Assembly: GCA_934233735.1 (NCBI GenBank)
Contig: CAKQGQ010000003.1
Span: 62,001 to 126,000 of the forward strand
Source: an uncultured Clostridia bacterium
GTDB lineage: Bacteria; Bacillota; Clostridia; Peptostreptococcales; Anaerovoracaceae
Reading direction: 5' to 3'
Length of the DNA: 64,000 nucleotides
The position numbers were made by a program, and so were the translations under genes. This document shows positions 53,393-63,400 of the stretch, one piece after another. Within the stretch, counting starts at the first letter, position 1. Every line of letters starts with the position of its first letter. The notes under the pieces are model-generated. The model was not told the origin of the DNA and did no database searches. It saw only the letters and a program-made list of their open reading frames with translations.

Positions 53393-54880
53393 TTATTTTT
53401 CGCTGAACTTGAATGTCAGTCTGCCATAGTTATGACCCACCTGAATCAGTGCATCCCCACCGTCCGGGTTGTAGAATGTCATCTTGTAGATTTCATTGTT
53501 TGGCCAACTGTTTTCCTTTTCACATGGCTCTATGGTAACCCTGTCGTCGTCACAGATAGGATCTGAGCCCTCAAAGTTAATCGTAGAGGCAAGATAAAGG
53601 GTTACCTTGTCTGCAGCCTTATAGTCTATCCGTACAGCCGTAACTTCATCGGATGCATCCCAAGTCGGTTTAAGCCAGTTCTCTGCCATCTTGTTAAAAT
53701 CGGGCTGCGCGCTGTATGCACTCACCGGATCCGCAGTCACCATGACGCGAACCGCATATTTCTCTCCGTTCTTCTCTGCATGTACGAACCCGTCCACACC
53801 GGTTTCCATTTGCGATGAATCAAGTCTCCATCCCAGCCATTCCTTTTCGTAGCCGGTGATTCTTCCGATTGATTCATCCGCATAGACCGTCCATGTATCG
53901 TCAACGCTCACGCCATCTTCTGTGTACATAGGAAGGCACTGGCTGGCTGCTCGTGAGTTGTACAGCAGGGTTTCCCCTTGTGCACCGGCAAGGTGGAGCT
54001 GCAGTTCGCCGTTTTCGGCTCTGTTCATTTCGCTATGTGAATCATTCCGATTGCCGTCTAAGCCTATTCCTATAATGACCGCAACGCCAACCACAAGTGC
54101 TATGACGCATAACAAAATCCACTTTTTTCGTTTCACTGTTGTGCCGGCTTCTTCTGAGGTATCTTTGAGTTCCTCCCGGGAAATTGCATAGCAGAGTTCC
54201 GTCATGTCCTGGTACCTGTCCATAGGATTCATTTCTGTACACTTCTGAATTATTTTCTCTGCTCCGCCGTTGCGATACCGCAAAACTGCCGGGTGCTGCC
54301 CCGTAAGCAATGTGTTCAAAAGGATTCCCACCGCATATATGTCAGTACGGATATCCGAACGGGTCAGCCCGAATTGCTCCGGTGCCGCATATCCCGCCGT
54401 TCCCAAAACTCGCGTGTCGTTCCGTTTGCCGGGTTCTATTCTCATGGCTGCATCAAGGTCAATCAAGAAGATTTCGCCCTGCTGGTTCATCATTACATGT
54501 TCCGGTTTGACATCCCGGTGAATGAAACCGCTTCGATGGAGTAAATCCAGTGCGTTACAGGTTTTGGCGGTAATATTCATCGCTCGCTTTTCATCCATTT
54601 TCTCGCCACCGTCGATCATTTCCTGAAGAGAAACACCGTCAACAAACTGTTCCTCAACCACAAAGAATTCATCCTCCCACCGGCAGTCGTAAACCTGTGG
54701 GAATCCCTTGTATCCTTGTTTTTTTAACATTTCATACACCGGCATTTCATGGCTGTATATGCGTAGCACGAAACAGTCCTCCTCGCCTCGGCTCATTAAG
54801 TATACTCCGCTATCCGGTTTTTGGCTAAGTTCCTTGTATTCTGATACCTTATATTTGCTAATAACTGTATTGAAATCCAT
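53393..54880 (-). CDS. Membrane Ser/Thr protein kinase-like protein
   Basis: 495 residues. Kinase domain ~10-225: catalytic loop FIHRDVKPEHVMM, metal motif DLD in IFLIDLDAAMRI in place of DFG, and AAPEQFG as the APE motif. The beta-3 lysine appears replaced by Arg (DCFVLRIYSHE), so activity is in doubt. A membrane segment (~240-262) is followed by an extracellular beta-rich domain (~290-495) without PASTA repeats. The gene starts 6 bases after the symporter stop, so the two are co-transcribed and may act together. Confidence 0.85.
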   Translation of the reverse strand: MDFNTVISKYKVSEYKELSQKPDSGVYLMSRGEEDCFVLRIYSHEMPVYEMLKKQGYKGFPQVYDCRWEDEFFVVEEQFVDGVSLQEMIDGGEKMDEKRAMNITAKTCNALDLLHRSGFIHRDVKPEHVMMNQQGEIFLIDLDAAMRIEPGKRNDTRVLGTAGYAAPEQFGLTRSDIRTDIYAVGILLNTLLTGQHPAVLRYRNGGAEKIIQKCTEMNPMDRYQDMTELCYAISREELKDTSEEAGTTVKRKKWILLCVIALVVGVAVIIGIGLDGNRNDSHSEMNRAENGELQLHLAGAQGETLLYNSRAASQCLPMYTEDGVSVDDTWTVYADESIGRITGYEKEWLGWRLDSSQMETGVDGFVHAEKNGEKYAVRVMVTADPVSAYSAQPDFNKMAENWLKPTWDASDEVTAVRIDYKAADKVTLYLASTINFEGSDPICDDDRVTIEPCEKENSWPNNEIYKMTFYNPDGGDALIQVGHNYGRLTFKFSEK

Positions 54881-54886
54881 ATTCCT

Positions 54887-56266
54887 TTAACCTATTCCTC
54901 CCAGCATCGCACCTGCAATCAGTGCAACCAACGCACATACACAGTAAACATATTTTCCGAGCGGATGGAACCAGCTTCCGATTGGTTTCTTGCTCCCCTC
55001 GCTCACTGCCTTGAGTGCAGTTTCTTTCTTGAGAACCCAGAAGAACATAATTCCTGCAAGAAGTGCTCCGAGCGGGCAGATATAAATCGAAACTACATCC
55101 ATCCACTGCGATGTCCACGGCTGAATCATTATTGAAACGGCAGCACCGATTAAGCCGATTGTCAGCACTGCCGGTACTCTCTTAAATCTCAGTTTTTCCT
55201 GAAGAAAAGCAACCGGAACCTCATAAAGATTCACGATTGAAGTTGCTCCCGCAAACAGAACGCATATGAAGAAAATCATTCCCACAACGCGGCCGCCTGC
55301 CATGCCATTAAGCACATTTACCAAATAAACAAACATGAGGCCGGGCCCTGCCGTGTCCGGTGTTACACCGCCGACACCCATCGCCGGCAGTATAACCAGT
55401 GCCGCAAGAGTCGCCGCAAGCGTATCGAAAATCGCAACATTGCGTGCTGCACCCGGAAGATCTTCGCCCTTATCCAAATAAGATCCGTATATTACCGAGC
55501 CGTTTCCCGCAACCGAAAGTGAGAAGAACGCCTGTCCGAAAGCAAAAATCCATACCTCCGGATTCAGTAATCCCTTCGGATTCAGCGTAAATATATATCT
55601 GTAGCCTTCTCCCGCACCCGGAAGAAACGCGATGTAGACGCCCAAAATCAAGAATAAGCCAAAGAGCAGCGGCATCATAATCTTGTTTGCTTTTTCAATT
55701 CCGCCGCCGATACCCATTGCCATAATGGCAAGGGCAACCACAAGACCGACGATCTGCCATATACCGTTTCCGACATTGAATATGCCGCCGTCTATCATCA
55801 TTTTAACCGCCTCGCCCAAAGTTTTCGCTCCCGGTGCCGCGCTGTCAAAGGTTCCTCCTATCACAGCCATGTCGGTTCCCATAGCATAAAGCTTTCCGGA
55901 TATCCCCATAAAGCAGTATTTGAAGATCCAGCCCATTACAACTGTGTATCCGATTGCAAGCCCCATCGCGCCGATAACCGGCAGAGCACCGACTGCCTCA
56001 CCGACGCGCTGCTTTCCGAAGCGCTCCTTGGTGCATTTTCCGAAAGCTCCCACCGGGCCGGCTTCCGCCCAGCGGCCAAGCGCAAACTCTTCAATCATGC
56101 CCGACGAAGCGATAAGTATTACAAATAAAATATACACTACGAAGAATGTCATTCCTCCGTATTTCGATACCATAATCGGAAAACGCCAGATGTTTCCCAT
56201 TCCAACTGCCGAGCCTATGCAGGCAATGATAAAGCCTGTTCGGGTTCTGAATCGGTCTCTTTCCAT
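54887..56266 (-). CDS. Sodium:neurotransmitter-type amino acid symporter
   Basis: 459 residues, NSS/SNF (LeuT-fold) family. Sodium/substrate-site motif in TM1: IACIGSAVGMGNIWRFPIMV. TM6 region with FFSLSVAGNGSVIYGSYL. About 11-12 membrane segments. Bacterial members import amino acids (often Trp, Tyr, Leu or similar) with sodium. Co-transcribed with the downstream kinase-like gene. Confidence 0.93.
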   Translation of the reverse strand: MERDRFRTRTGFIIACIGSAVGMGNIWRFPIMVSKYGGMTFFVVYILFVILIASSGMIEEFALGRWAEAGPVGAFGKCTKERFGKQRVGEAVGALPVIGAMGLAIGYTVVMGWIFKYCFMGISGKLYAMGTDMAVIGGTFDSAAPGAKTLGEAVKMMIDGGIFNVGNGIWQIVGLVVALAIMAMGIGGGIEKANKIMMPLLFGLFLILGVYIAFLPGAGEGYRYIFTLNPKGLLNPEVWIFAFGQAFFSLSVAGNGSVIYGSYLDKGEDLPGAARNVAIFDTLAATLAALVILPAMGVGGVTPDTAGPGLMFVYLVNVLNGMAGGRVVGMIFFICVLFAGATSIVNLYEVPVAFLQEKLRFKRVPAVLTIGLIGAAVSIMIQPWTSQWMDVVSIYICPLGALLAGIMFFWVLKKETALKAVSEGSKKPIGSWFHPLGKYVYCVCALVALIAGAMLGGIG

Positions 56267-56362
56267 GTTATTTCTGTTCTCCTTCTTTTGCGCTCATTCC
56301 GCGCTTGTAATTTTTTTCTTTGCCTGTCAATAATATCATATCTTTAAAGAAGATTCAATTTA

Positions 56363-56477
56363 AAATCTTTCGGGTTGAAAACGCAAAATCTCTCCGATTA
56401 AACTTAAAAAATCTTTCGGGTTAAAATCACAAAATCTCTCCGATTATGCTTGCTAAATCTTTCGGGTTGGTATATAA
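56363..56477. repeat. Five 23-bp direct repeats (iteron-like)
   Basis: Copies start at 56363, 56386, 56409, 56432 and 56455, with exact 23-base periodicity. Copies 1, 3 and 5 begin AAATCTTTCGGGTT; copies 2 and 4 begin AAATCTCTCCGATT (AATC-N5-GATT, an inverted repeat). The 9-base tails vary. The last copy contains the -35/-10 region of the ATPase promoter, so a regulator bound to these repeats would touch polymerase. Confidence 0.9.
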
Positions 56478-56478
56478 T
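56450..56478 (+). promoter_or_regulatory. Promoter of the ATPase gene within the repeats
   Basis: TTGCTA (56450-56455), a 17-base spacer and TATAAT (56473-56478), 26 bases before the ATG. Confidence 0.7.
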
Positions 56479-56503
56479 TCAAACCATAGGAGATAATAGG
56501 CTT

Positions 56504-57781
56504 ATGAACAGAAAAGATTACAAACCAAGAATTATTGATAAAACGGTTATTCAATATTTAAAGAGCTTCGGTGCCGTTTGCGTGGAAGGTCCGAAATGGT
56601 GCGGTAAGACATGGACTTCCTCCTACCACAGCAGCAGCGAATTTTCTGTCGGAGATCCGTCCGGTAATTTCCAAAACAGAGTATTGGCGCAAATGTCCCC
56701 TGATTTGGTCTTAAACGGAGAACCCCCGCGTCTTATCGATGAATGGCAGGAAGTTCCGGCACTTTGGGATGCGGTCAGACACAGAGTCGATCAAACCGGA
56801 GAAAAAGGTCAGTTCATCCTGACAGGTTCAGCAACGCCGAATCACAAAGGAATTATGCACAGCGGCGCAGGCAGAATTGCTAGAATAAAAATGCGCCCCA
56901 TGTCGTTATATGAATCCGGAAATTCCAGTGGTGATGTTTCTTTGGAGGACTTATGCAGCGACAAGCTTACAGCCGTTATGACGGGCGAAGTAAACTTAAT
57001 GGATTTAATCGGATATATTATCAAAGGCGGCTGGCCCGGCAATCTGAATGCTCCGATAGAGCAGGCAGCGCTTTTGCCGATTCAATATATTGACGCAATT
57101 ATCGACGATGATGTATACAGAATTGACGGTCTGAAACGCAATAAGGAGAAGATGAAGCTTTTGCTGCGCTCCTTAGCCAGAAACGAAGCAACTACCGTTA
57201 CGAATGTGTCCCTTGCAAAGGACATGAAGGAAATGGATGACACCGATATTGACAAAGATACTGTCGCCGAATATTTGGATATTTTCCAAAGACTCTTTAT
57301 CACAGACAACCAGCTTCCGTTTTCTACCAATATTCGTTCATCCGTAAGAGTCAAGCAGGCGGAAAAAAGGCATTTTTGCGACCCATCTCTTGCGTGTGCT
57401 TTATTAAAGGCAACGCCCGAAATGCTGATTAACGATTTGCGGACACTTGGATTTTTGTTTGAGGCACTTTGCGAAAGAGATTTGAAAATTTATGCGGAGT
57501 CCTTCGGTGCTTCCCTGTACCATTATCAGGGATATGATAACAAGGAAATTGACGCTGTTATAGAGCTCAACAGCGGAGACTGGTGTGCTTTTGAAATAAA
57601 ACTGGGCGCCAATCAAATTGACGAGGCAGCCAAAAATCTATTGGATATTAATCAAAAAATCAAGAACGACCCAAAAGGCAGACCCCCAAAGGTTTTATGC
57701 GTAATCTGCGGACTGGCGAATGCCGCATACAAGCGCCCCGACGGTGTGTATGTGGTGCCGATTACCGCACTGAAAAATTGA
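56504..57781 (+). CDS. AAA ATPase with DUF4143-like domain
   Basis: 425 residues from the ATG at 56504; an in-frame upstream start would overlap the promoter. Walker A-like VEGPKWCGKTWTSSY (~28-42), Walker B LIDEWQEV, then LTGSATPNHK, a sensor motif. C-terminal nuclease-fold-like region YHYQGYDNKEIDAVIELNSGDWCAFEIKLG. Only distantly similar to the other DUF4143-type ATPase in the window (16380-17606). Role unknown. Five 23-bp repeats overlap its promoter, suggesting tight, cooperative control. The next gene, alr, has a separate promoter. Confidence 0.88.
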   Translation: MNRKDYKPRIIDKTVIQYLKSFGAVCVEGPKWCGKTWTSSYHSSSEFSVGDPSGNFQNRVLAQMSPDLVLNGEPPRLIDEWQEVPALWDAVRHRVDQTGEKGQFILTGSATPNHKGIMHSGAGRIARIKMRPMSLYESGNSSGDVSLEDLCSDKLTAVMTGEVNLMDLIGYIIKGGWPGNLNAPIEQAALLPIQYIDAIIDDDVYRIDGLKRNKEKMKLLLRSLARNEATTVTNVSLAKDMKEMDDTDIDKDTVAEYLDIFQRLFITDNQLPFSTNIRSSVRVKQAEKRHFCDPSLACALLKATPEMLINDLRTLGFLFEALCERDLKIYAESFGASLYHYQGYDNKEIDAVIELNSGDWCAFEIKLGANQIDEAAKNLLDINQKIKNDPKGRPPKVLCVICGLANAAYKRPDGVYVVPITALKN

Positions 57782-57794
57782 ATGCATGAAGGTC

Positions 57795-57823
57795 TTGAAT
57801 TTCTTTGGAAAGAAGTCTATAAT
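57795..57823 (+). promoter_or_regulatory. Promoter of alr
   Basis: TTGAAT (57795-57800), a 17-base spacer and TATAAT (57818-57823), 50 bases before the ATG. The spacer contains the inverted repeat TTCTTTGGAAAGAA. Confidence 0.8.
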
Positions 57824-57873
57824 TACCTTATTCAAACGACACGATTCAATGTGAAAAAGGAGATGTATTAATC

Positions 57874-59010
57874 ATGTACAAAGAAGCGTTAAGACCGGTT
57901 TGGGCAGAAATCAACTTGTCAAACCTGGATTACAACATCAAGCAAATTAAGAATAAAATCGCAGGCAGAGAAATGATCGGCGTTATCAAAGCCGACGCAT
58001 ACGGTCACGGCAGTGTAAAAGTTGCAGAAGTTCTCAGAGAAAATGGCTGCAAAACTTTCGCAATCGCAACTCTTCAGGAAGCTGTAACACTCCGTGAAGC
58101 AGGCGCCAAGGAAGAAATCATCATGCTCGGTCTGACTCCGGATATGTATGCCGACACCATTGTAAAATACGACATTACTCCGGTTGTCTGCAGCAGCGAA
58201 AATGCAGCAGCTTTCGCCGCAGAAGCAAAGAAGCACGGAAAGACCGTGCACGCCCTCATCGCAGTGGACACCGGAATGGGAAGAATCGGCTATCTTGCTG
58301 ATGACATCGACTATGCGGTTGCCGATGTAAAGAAAATTGCAGCTCTTGAGAACTTCAAAATCAAAGGTATGTTCTCACACATGTCCACAGCAGACGCTTA
58401 CGACAAAACATATTCCCACCAGCAGGAAGCGAAGTTCAACAAATTCTACGAAGCACTTACCGCAGCAGGAATCGAAATTCCGTTCAGAACTCTTGCAAAC
58501 AGTGCTTCCATCATGGAACTTCCGACCGTTCACTTCGATGCATGCCGTCCGGGAATCATCCTCTACGGATGCTATCCGTCGGACGAAGTTGATGTAAACG
58601 AGCTTTCCATCAAACCGGTTATGTCGGTTAAAGCAAACATCGTTCACCTGAAAGATGTGCCTGCTGACTTCTCGGTTGGCTACGGACGTAAATACATATC
58701 CAAGAAGCCAAGCAAAATCGCAACCATCGCACTCGGATACGCAGATGGCTATCCTCGTCCATACTCCCCGAACGCAAAGGTTATCGTAAACGGCGTAATC
58801 GCACCGATTGCCGGAAACATCTGCATGGATCAGTGCATGATTGATGTTACCGATGTTCCTGATGTAAAAGTTGGAGATGAAGTTATCGTAATGGGTTCGG
58901 ACGGAACCAACACCATCCTTGCCGACGATATCGCAAGAGCGACCGGAACCATCAATTATGAAATCACTTGTGCTTTCGGACAGAGACTTCCGAAGGTTTA
59001 TGTGAAATAG
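57874..59010 (+). CDS. alr: Alanine racemase
   Basis: 378 residues. PLP enzyme converting L- to D-alanine for peptidoglycan, supplying Ddl. PLP lysine in MIGVIKADAYGHGSVKVA (~35-52), catalytic Tyr in VGYGRKYISKKPSKIATIALGYADGYPR, and the conserved IAGNICMDQCMIDVTD. RBS AAAAAGGAG. Ends with a strong terminator. Confidence 0.97.
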   Translation: MYKEALRPVWAEINLSNLDYNIKQIKNKIAGREMIGVIKADAYGHGSVKVAEVLRENGCKTFAIATLQEAVTLREAGAKEEIIMLGLTPDMYADTIVKYDITPVVCSSENAAAFAAEAKKHGKTVHALIAVDTGMGRIGYLADDIDYAVADVKKIAALENFKIKGMFSHMSTADAYDKTYSHQQEAKFNKFYEALTAAGIEIPFRTLANSASIMELPTVHFDACRPGIILYGCYPSDEVDVNELSIKPVMSVKANIVHLKDVPADFSVGYGRKYISKKPSKIATIALGYADGYPRPYSPNAKVIVNGVIAPIAGNICMDQCMIDVTDVPDVKVGDEVIVMGSDGTNTILADDIARATGTINYEITCAFGQRLPKVYVK

Positions 59011-59042
59011 ATTTTCCATCGATTTACTGAATAGGATTATAT

Positions 59043-59089
59043 AAAAGCTGTACTTTTCTGAGTGGTGTTTAGAAAAGTACAGCTTTTTT
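59043..59089 (+). terminator. Terminator of alr
   Basis: AAAGCTGTACTTTTCT pairs with AGAAAAGTACAGCTTT, followed by TTT, about 33 bases after the stop. Confidence 0.92.
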
Positions 59090-59212
59090 GTTTCCCGCTG
59101 CCTCAACAGTCATCTTTTTTATTCTTGTTTTTGAGTTAGCCTGCGCTTACCACATGTCGCTTGTTTTCAAACATTTTTCTTCGTTTTTTTGTAAGAACAT
59201 TCGACAAAAATA

Positions 59213-59241
59213 TTGACTTTGTATACACAGAAGAGTAGTAT
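59213..59241 (+). promoter_or_regulatory. Promoter of the polyferredoxin-PFOR operon
   Basis: TTGACT (59213-59218), a 17-base spacer and TAGTAT (59236-59241). About 100 bases of leader follow to the ATG. Confidence 0.6.
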
Positions 59242-59255
59242 ATTATGTGTGTAGC

Positions 59256-59273
59256 TTGTTAATTTTTCAACAT
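59256..59273. promoter_or_regulatory. Rex-like operator before polyferredoxin-PFOR
   Basis: TTGTTAATTTTTCAACAT matches TTGTTAA-N4-TTAACAA with one arm perfect and the other 5 of 7. It lies at about +8 to +25 from the promoter above, the same place as in hbd. Confidence 0.55.
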
Positions 59274-59340
59274 TTCTAAGCTATGCGACAATGATGACAC
59301 AAGATGTAATAGTAAACTTGAAAAAGGAGGCAAAAAAGTT

Positions 59341-60450
59341 ATGAAAACCAATGTCTCCCCTGCTACAGGGGAAAACAATTTGGTCGCTTATGTGGCTTGT
59401 GCAGGTTGGTCTGCAGGAAAAGCCAGAGCCGCAGAGTTTGAGTCCTGCGCTGCTTTAGTTGAAGCAGGCTTTAAGCGCGGCGAATGTAAGAGCGGCTGCT
59501 GCGGTGTCGGAGATTGCATTAAGGTTTGCAAACAGGGCGCCATGAAGCTCGAAAACGGAAAAGTTGTAATCGATGCTGATAAGTGCGACGGTTGCGGCGA
59601 CTGTGCTGCTGAAGGCGTATGCCCGCAGCATTTGATCCACATGATTCCGAAAGATGCTACTAACTTTATCCCTTGTTCTTCCACAGAAGAAGACGACGAA
59701 CTTGTTAGAAAAACCTGCGGTTTCGGCTGTATCGCCTGCGGAGAATGTGAAAGAGCATGTCCGGAAGGCGCAGTACATATCGTAGATAACCATGCAGTTA
59801 TCGATTATGATAAATGCGTAGGCTGCGTAGCATGTATGGTTAAATGTAAAAAGAAAATTATCGTTGATACACTTCACGATTTAACTGCTTTGAAAGCAAA
59901 TGTTGCTTTCGTAAAATGCTCCGGCGACGGCAGAGCTTCTGCTAAGCTGAAGGAAATGGGCATTCAGACATGTCAGGAAGCTGCTAAGCAGGATCTCAAG
60001 GCTTTGGGACTTTGCGCAACAGGCTGTCTTGGACAGGGTGCCTGCACAGCGGTTTGCCGTTATGATGCTGTAAAGGTTGTAGACGGCGTTGCTTATGTTG
60101 ATCCTGATAAGTGCGTAGGCTGTAAAGATTGTACATTCGCATGCCCTCAGCACTTAATTACAATCGTTCCGTATAAAGGACAGAAGATGGTTGCATGTTC
60201 GTCCGAGGACGACTGCGAAACGAAGGCAAAGGTTTGCAGCACAGGATGCTTATTCTGCGAAGACTGCAAGTCCAACTGCCCGAACCTCGCAATTTATGCA
60301 GACGGCACTCACACAATTATCGATCCTGAAATCTGTGAAGACTGCCATGTATGTCAATATGTATGCCCTCGAAATGTCATTAAGGAAATGGAAGTTCCGG
60401 AATACATTTTCATGCAGCGTGAAGCTTTGGGCATCAAGGAAGGAGAATAA
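59341..60450 (+). CDS. Duplicated RnfB-like polyferredoxin
   Basis: 369 residues, soluble. Two tandem RnfB-type iron-sulfur modules: first ~14-155, second ~187-355. Each opens with a VAYVACAGWSAGK / VAFVKCSGDGRAS strand and a cysteine-rich block (GCCGVGDCIKVC / GCLGQGACTAVC), then CDGCGDC / CVGCKDC, CPQHLI, CIACGECERACP / CLFCEDCKSNCP, and CVGCVACMVKC / CEDCHVCQYVC. By cysteine count up to eight [4Fe-4S] clusters are possible. It ends two bases before the PFOR gene and probably takes electrons from it. RBS GGAGG ten bases before the ATG. Confidence 0.9.
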   Translation: MKTNVSPATGENNLVAYVACAGWSAGKARAAEFESCAALVEAGFKRGECKSGCCGVGDCIKVCKQGAMKLENGKVVIDADKCDGCGDCAAEGVCPQHLIHMIPKDATNFIPCSSTEEDDELVRKTCGFGCIACGECERACPEGAVHIVDNHAVIDYDKCVGCVACMVKCKKKIIVDTLHDLTALKANVAFVKCSGDGRASAKLKEMGIQTCQEAAKQDLKALGLCATGCLGQGACTAVCRYDAVKVVDGVAYVDPDKCVGCKDCTFACPQHLITIVPYKGQKMVACSSEDDCETKAKVCSTGCLFCEDCKSNCPNLAIYADGTHTIIDPEICEDCHVCQYVCPRNVIKEMEVPEYIFMQREALGIKEGE

Positions 60451-60452
60451 AC

Positions 60453-63400
60453 ATGAGAAAATTAAAAACTATGGACGGAAACGCCGCTGCTGCTCATGTT
60501 GCTTATGCGTTCTCTGAGGTTGCTGCAATTTACCCGATTACACCATCCTCACCTATGGCAGAAAACATGGACGAATGGGTTTCCCAGGACAGAACCAATA
60601 TCTTTGGCGAAAAAGTTAAAATCGTAGAAATGCAGTCCGAAGCAGGTGCTGCAGGTGCGGTTCACGGCGCAATCGCTGCCGGTGCTCTGACATCTACATT
60701 CACAGCTTCCCAGGGCTTGCTTCTTATGATTCCTAATATGTATAAATTAGCCGGCGAACAGACTCCTACTGTATTCCACGTAGCTGCTCGCTGTGTTGCT
60801 ACACATGCATTAAATATCTTCGGTGATCACTCCGACGTTATGGCTTGTCGTCAGACAGGTTTTGCAATGCTTGCATCAAACTCTGTACAGCAGGCTATGG
60901 ACCTTGCCGCAGTTGCTCACCTTTCAGCAATCGGCGGACATCTTCCTATGCTCCACTTCTTCGACGGTTTCAGAACTTCTCACGAACAGCAGAAGATTGA
61001 AACATGGGACTATGAAGATTTGAAGGAAATGGTTGACTGGGATGCACTCAAGGCATTCAAGGACAATGCACTTCATCCGAATCACCCGCATACAATGGGT
61101 TCCGCGGAACAGCCGGAAACTTTCTTCCAGCACAGAGAAGCATGTAACGTTGTATACAACGAAACCCCGGATCTCGTTAACGAATATATGGAAAAAGTTA
61201 ACGCTAAGATCGGTACAGACTATAAGCCATTCAATTACTATGGTGCCCCTGACGCAACAGAAGTTATCGTAGCTATGGGCTCTATTTGTGAATGTGCGGA
61301 AGAAGTTATCGACTACCTTAACGCAAAAGGCAAGAAAGTCGGCATTATCGAAGTTCACCTTTACAGACCTTGGTCCAACAAGTACCTCTTCAACGTTATG
61401 CCTAAGACAGTTAAGAAGATTGCTGTCCTTGACAGAACGAAAGAACCGGGCGGACTCGGTGAACCTTTATTCCTCGACATGGTTGCTGCAGTAAGAGGAA
61501 CGGAATTTGAAAGCTGCTTCATCTGCGGCGGCAGATACGGTCTTGGTTCCAAGGACGTACAGCCTGGCGATGTTCTCGCAGTATACGAAAACTTGTGGGC
61601 GGATGAACCTAAGAAGGAATTCACACTTTCCATCTTCGACGACGTTACAAACCTTTCCATCCACGGTTCCGAAAATCCGGATGTTGCTCCTAAGGGAACA
61701 AAGGCTTGTAAATTCTGGGGTCTTGGTGCTGACGGTACAGTTGGTGCAAACAAGAACTCCGTTAAGATCATCGGTGACCATACTGACATGAAGGCACAGG
61801 CATACTTCCAGTATGACTCCAAGAAATCCGGCGGTGTGACGATTTCTCACCTTAGATTCGGACATGAACCGATTCGTTCGACTTATTATGTAAAACAGGC
61901 TGACTTCGTCGCATGTCACAATGAAGCATATCTGTATAAGTATGAAATGGTTCAGGATGTAAAACCGGGCGGATTCTTCCTGCTCAACTGCACATGGTCA
62001 GATGATGAACTTGAAGAAAAATTACCGGGTCAGGTTAAGAGATATATTGCACAGAACAATGTTCAGTTCTACACTTGCGACGCTGTTTCTCTTGCTAAGG
62101 AAATCGGTCTTGGCGCAAGAAGAACCAACTCTATCCTTCAGGCTGCATTCTTTAAACTTGCTGACATCATTCCAATCGACGAAGCGGTTGGATACATGAA
62201 AGACGCCATCAAAAAGACATACGGCAGAAAAGGACAGAATATCGTAGACATGAACTGTGCTGCTGTCGATGCGGGTATCACTCACATCCATAAAGTTGAA
62301 GTTCCTGAAAGCTGGAAGACAGTTGAAGATGACGCACCGGCTCCTGCACTTATCGGCCGCGATCAGCTCCACACTGAATTCCTGAACGACATCCTCGTTC
62401 CAACAGGAAACCTCACAGCAGACAACGTTCCTGTATCCAAGTTCTTATCCACAGCAAACGGCATGATGCCTGCAGGTACTGCTGCTTACGAAAAGCGTGG
62501 TATCGCTGCAGATCTTCCGCATTGGAACATGAAGAACTGTATGCAGTGTAACTGGTGTTCTTATGTATGTCCGCACGGCGTAGTAAGACCATTTGTACTT
62601 ACAGATGCAGAAGCGGAAGGCGTTGCAGATACAACTGCAATGAAGGGCGCTAAAGAATACAAGTTCACTCTTGGATTCTCCCTCATGGATTGTACCGGAT
62701 GCGGCTCCTGTGCAGAAGTTTGTCCTGCAAGAAACAAAGCGATCTCTATGGCTCCTGCAGAAGACGAATTCATGCATGCACAGCAGGCTAAATTCGATCA
62801 CTTATACAAAGACATCGATGAAAAAGAAGTTCCGTTCAAGGATAACACAGTTAAGGGTTCCCAGTTCAAGACTCCTCTTATGGAATTCTCAGGCGCTTGC
62901 CCGGGATGCGGCGAATCTCCTTATGCTAAGTTAATCACGCAGTTGTTCGGCGACAGAATGTTCATCGCAAATGCAACAGGATGTTCCTCCATTTGGGGTG
63001 CATCAGCTCCTTCCACTCCTTACACGGTAAATAAGGAAGGTAAAGGACCTGCTTGGGCTAACTCCTTATTCGAAGATAATGCTGAATTTGGTTTCGGTAT
63101 GGCAACATCCATGAACGCAAGAAGAAACGAACTGAAGTCCGCAGCAGAAAGACTTTATGACGTAATCGGCGTTCCTGCAAAAGCATGGGTTGCTTCCATG
63201 AACGATGCAAAACAGGCAGAAGTAACAGGAAACATCCTCCTTGCAGAAGCAGAAAAGATTGCAGACAAGAATGCAGACGCTAAATATGTAGTTGACAATA
63301 AAGACATGCTGATCAAGCCATCCATGTGGATCTTCGGTGGTGACGGCTGGGCATACGATATCGGTTACGGCGGCGTTGACCACGTACTGGCATCCGGCGA

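Noticed and set aside
56363..56477. CRISPR array
   Set aside because: The repeats are only 23 bp apart with no unique spacers of protospacer length and no cas genes nearby.
58375..59106. 243-codon minus-strand open frame opposite alr
   Set aside because: Shadow of alr codon usage; cysteine- and histidine-rich nonsense composition.
60924..62372. Minus-strand open frames opposite PFOR
   Set aside because: Antisense to a certain gene; no start signal or family match.
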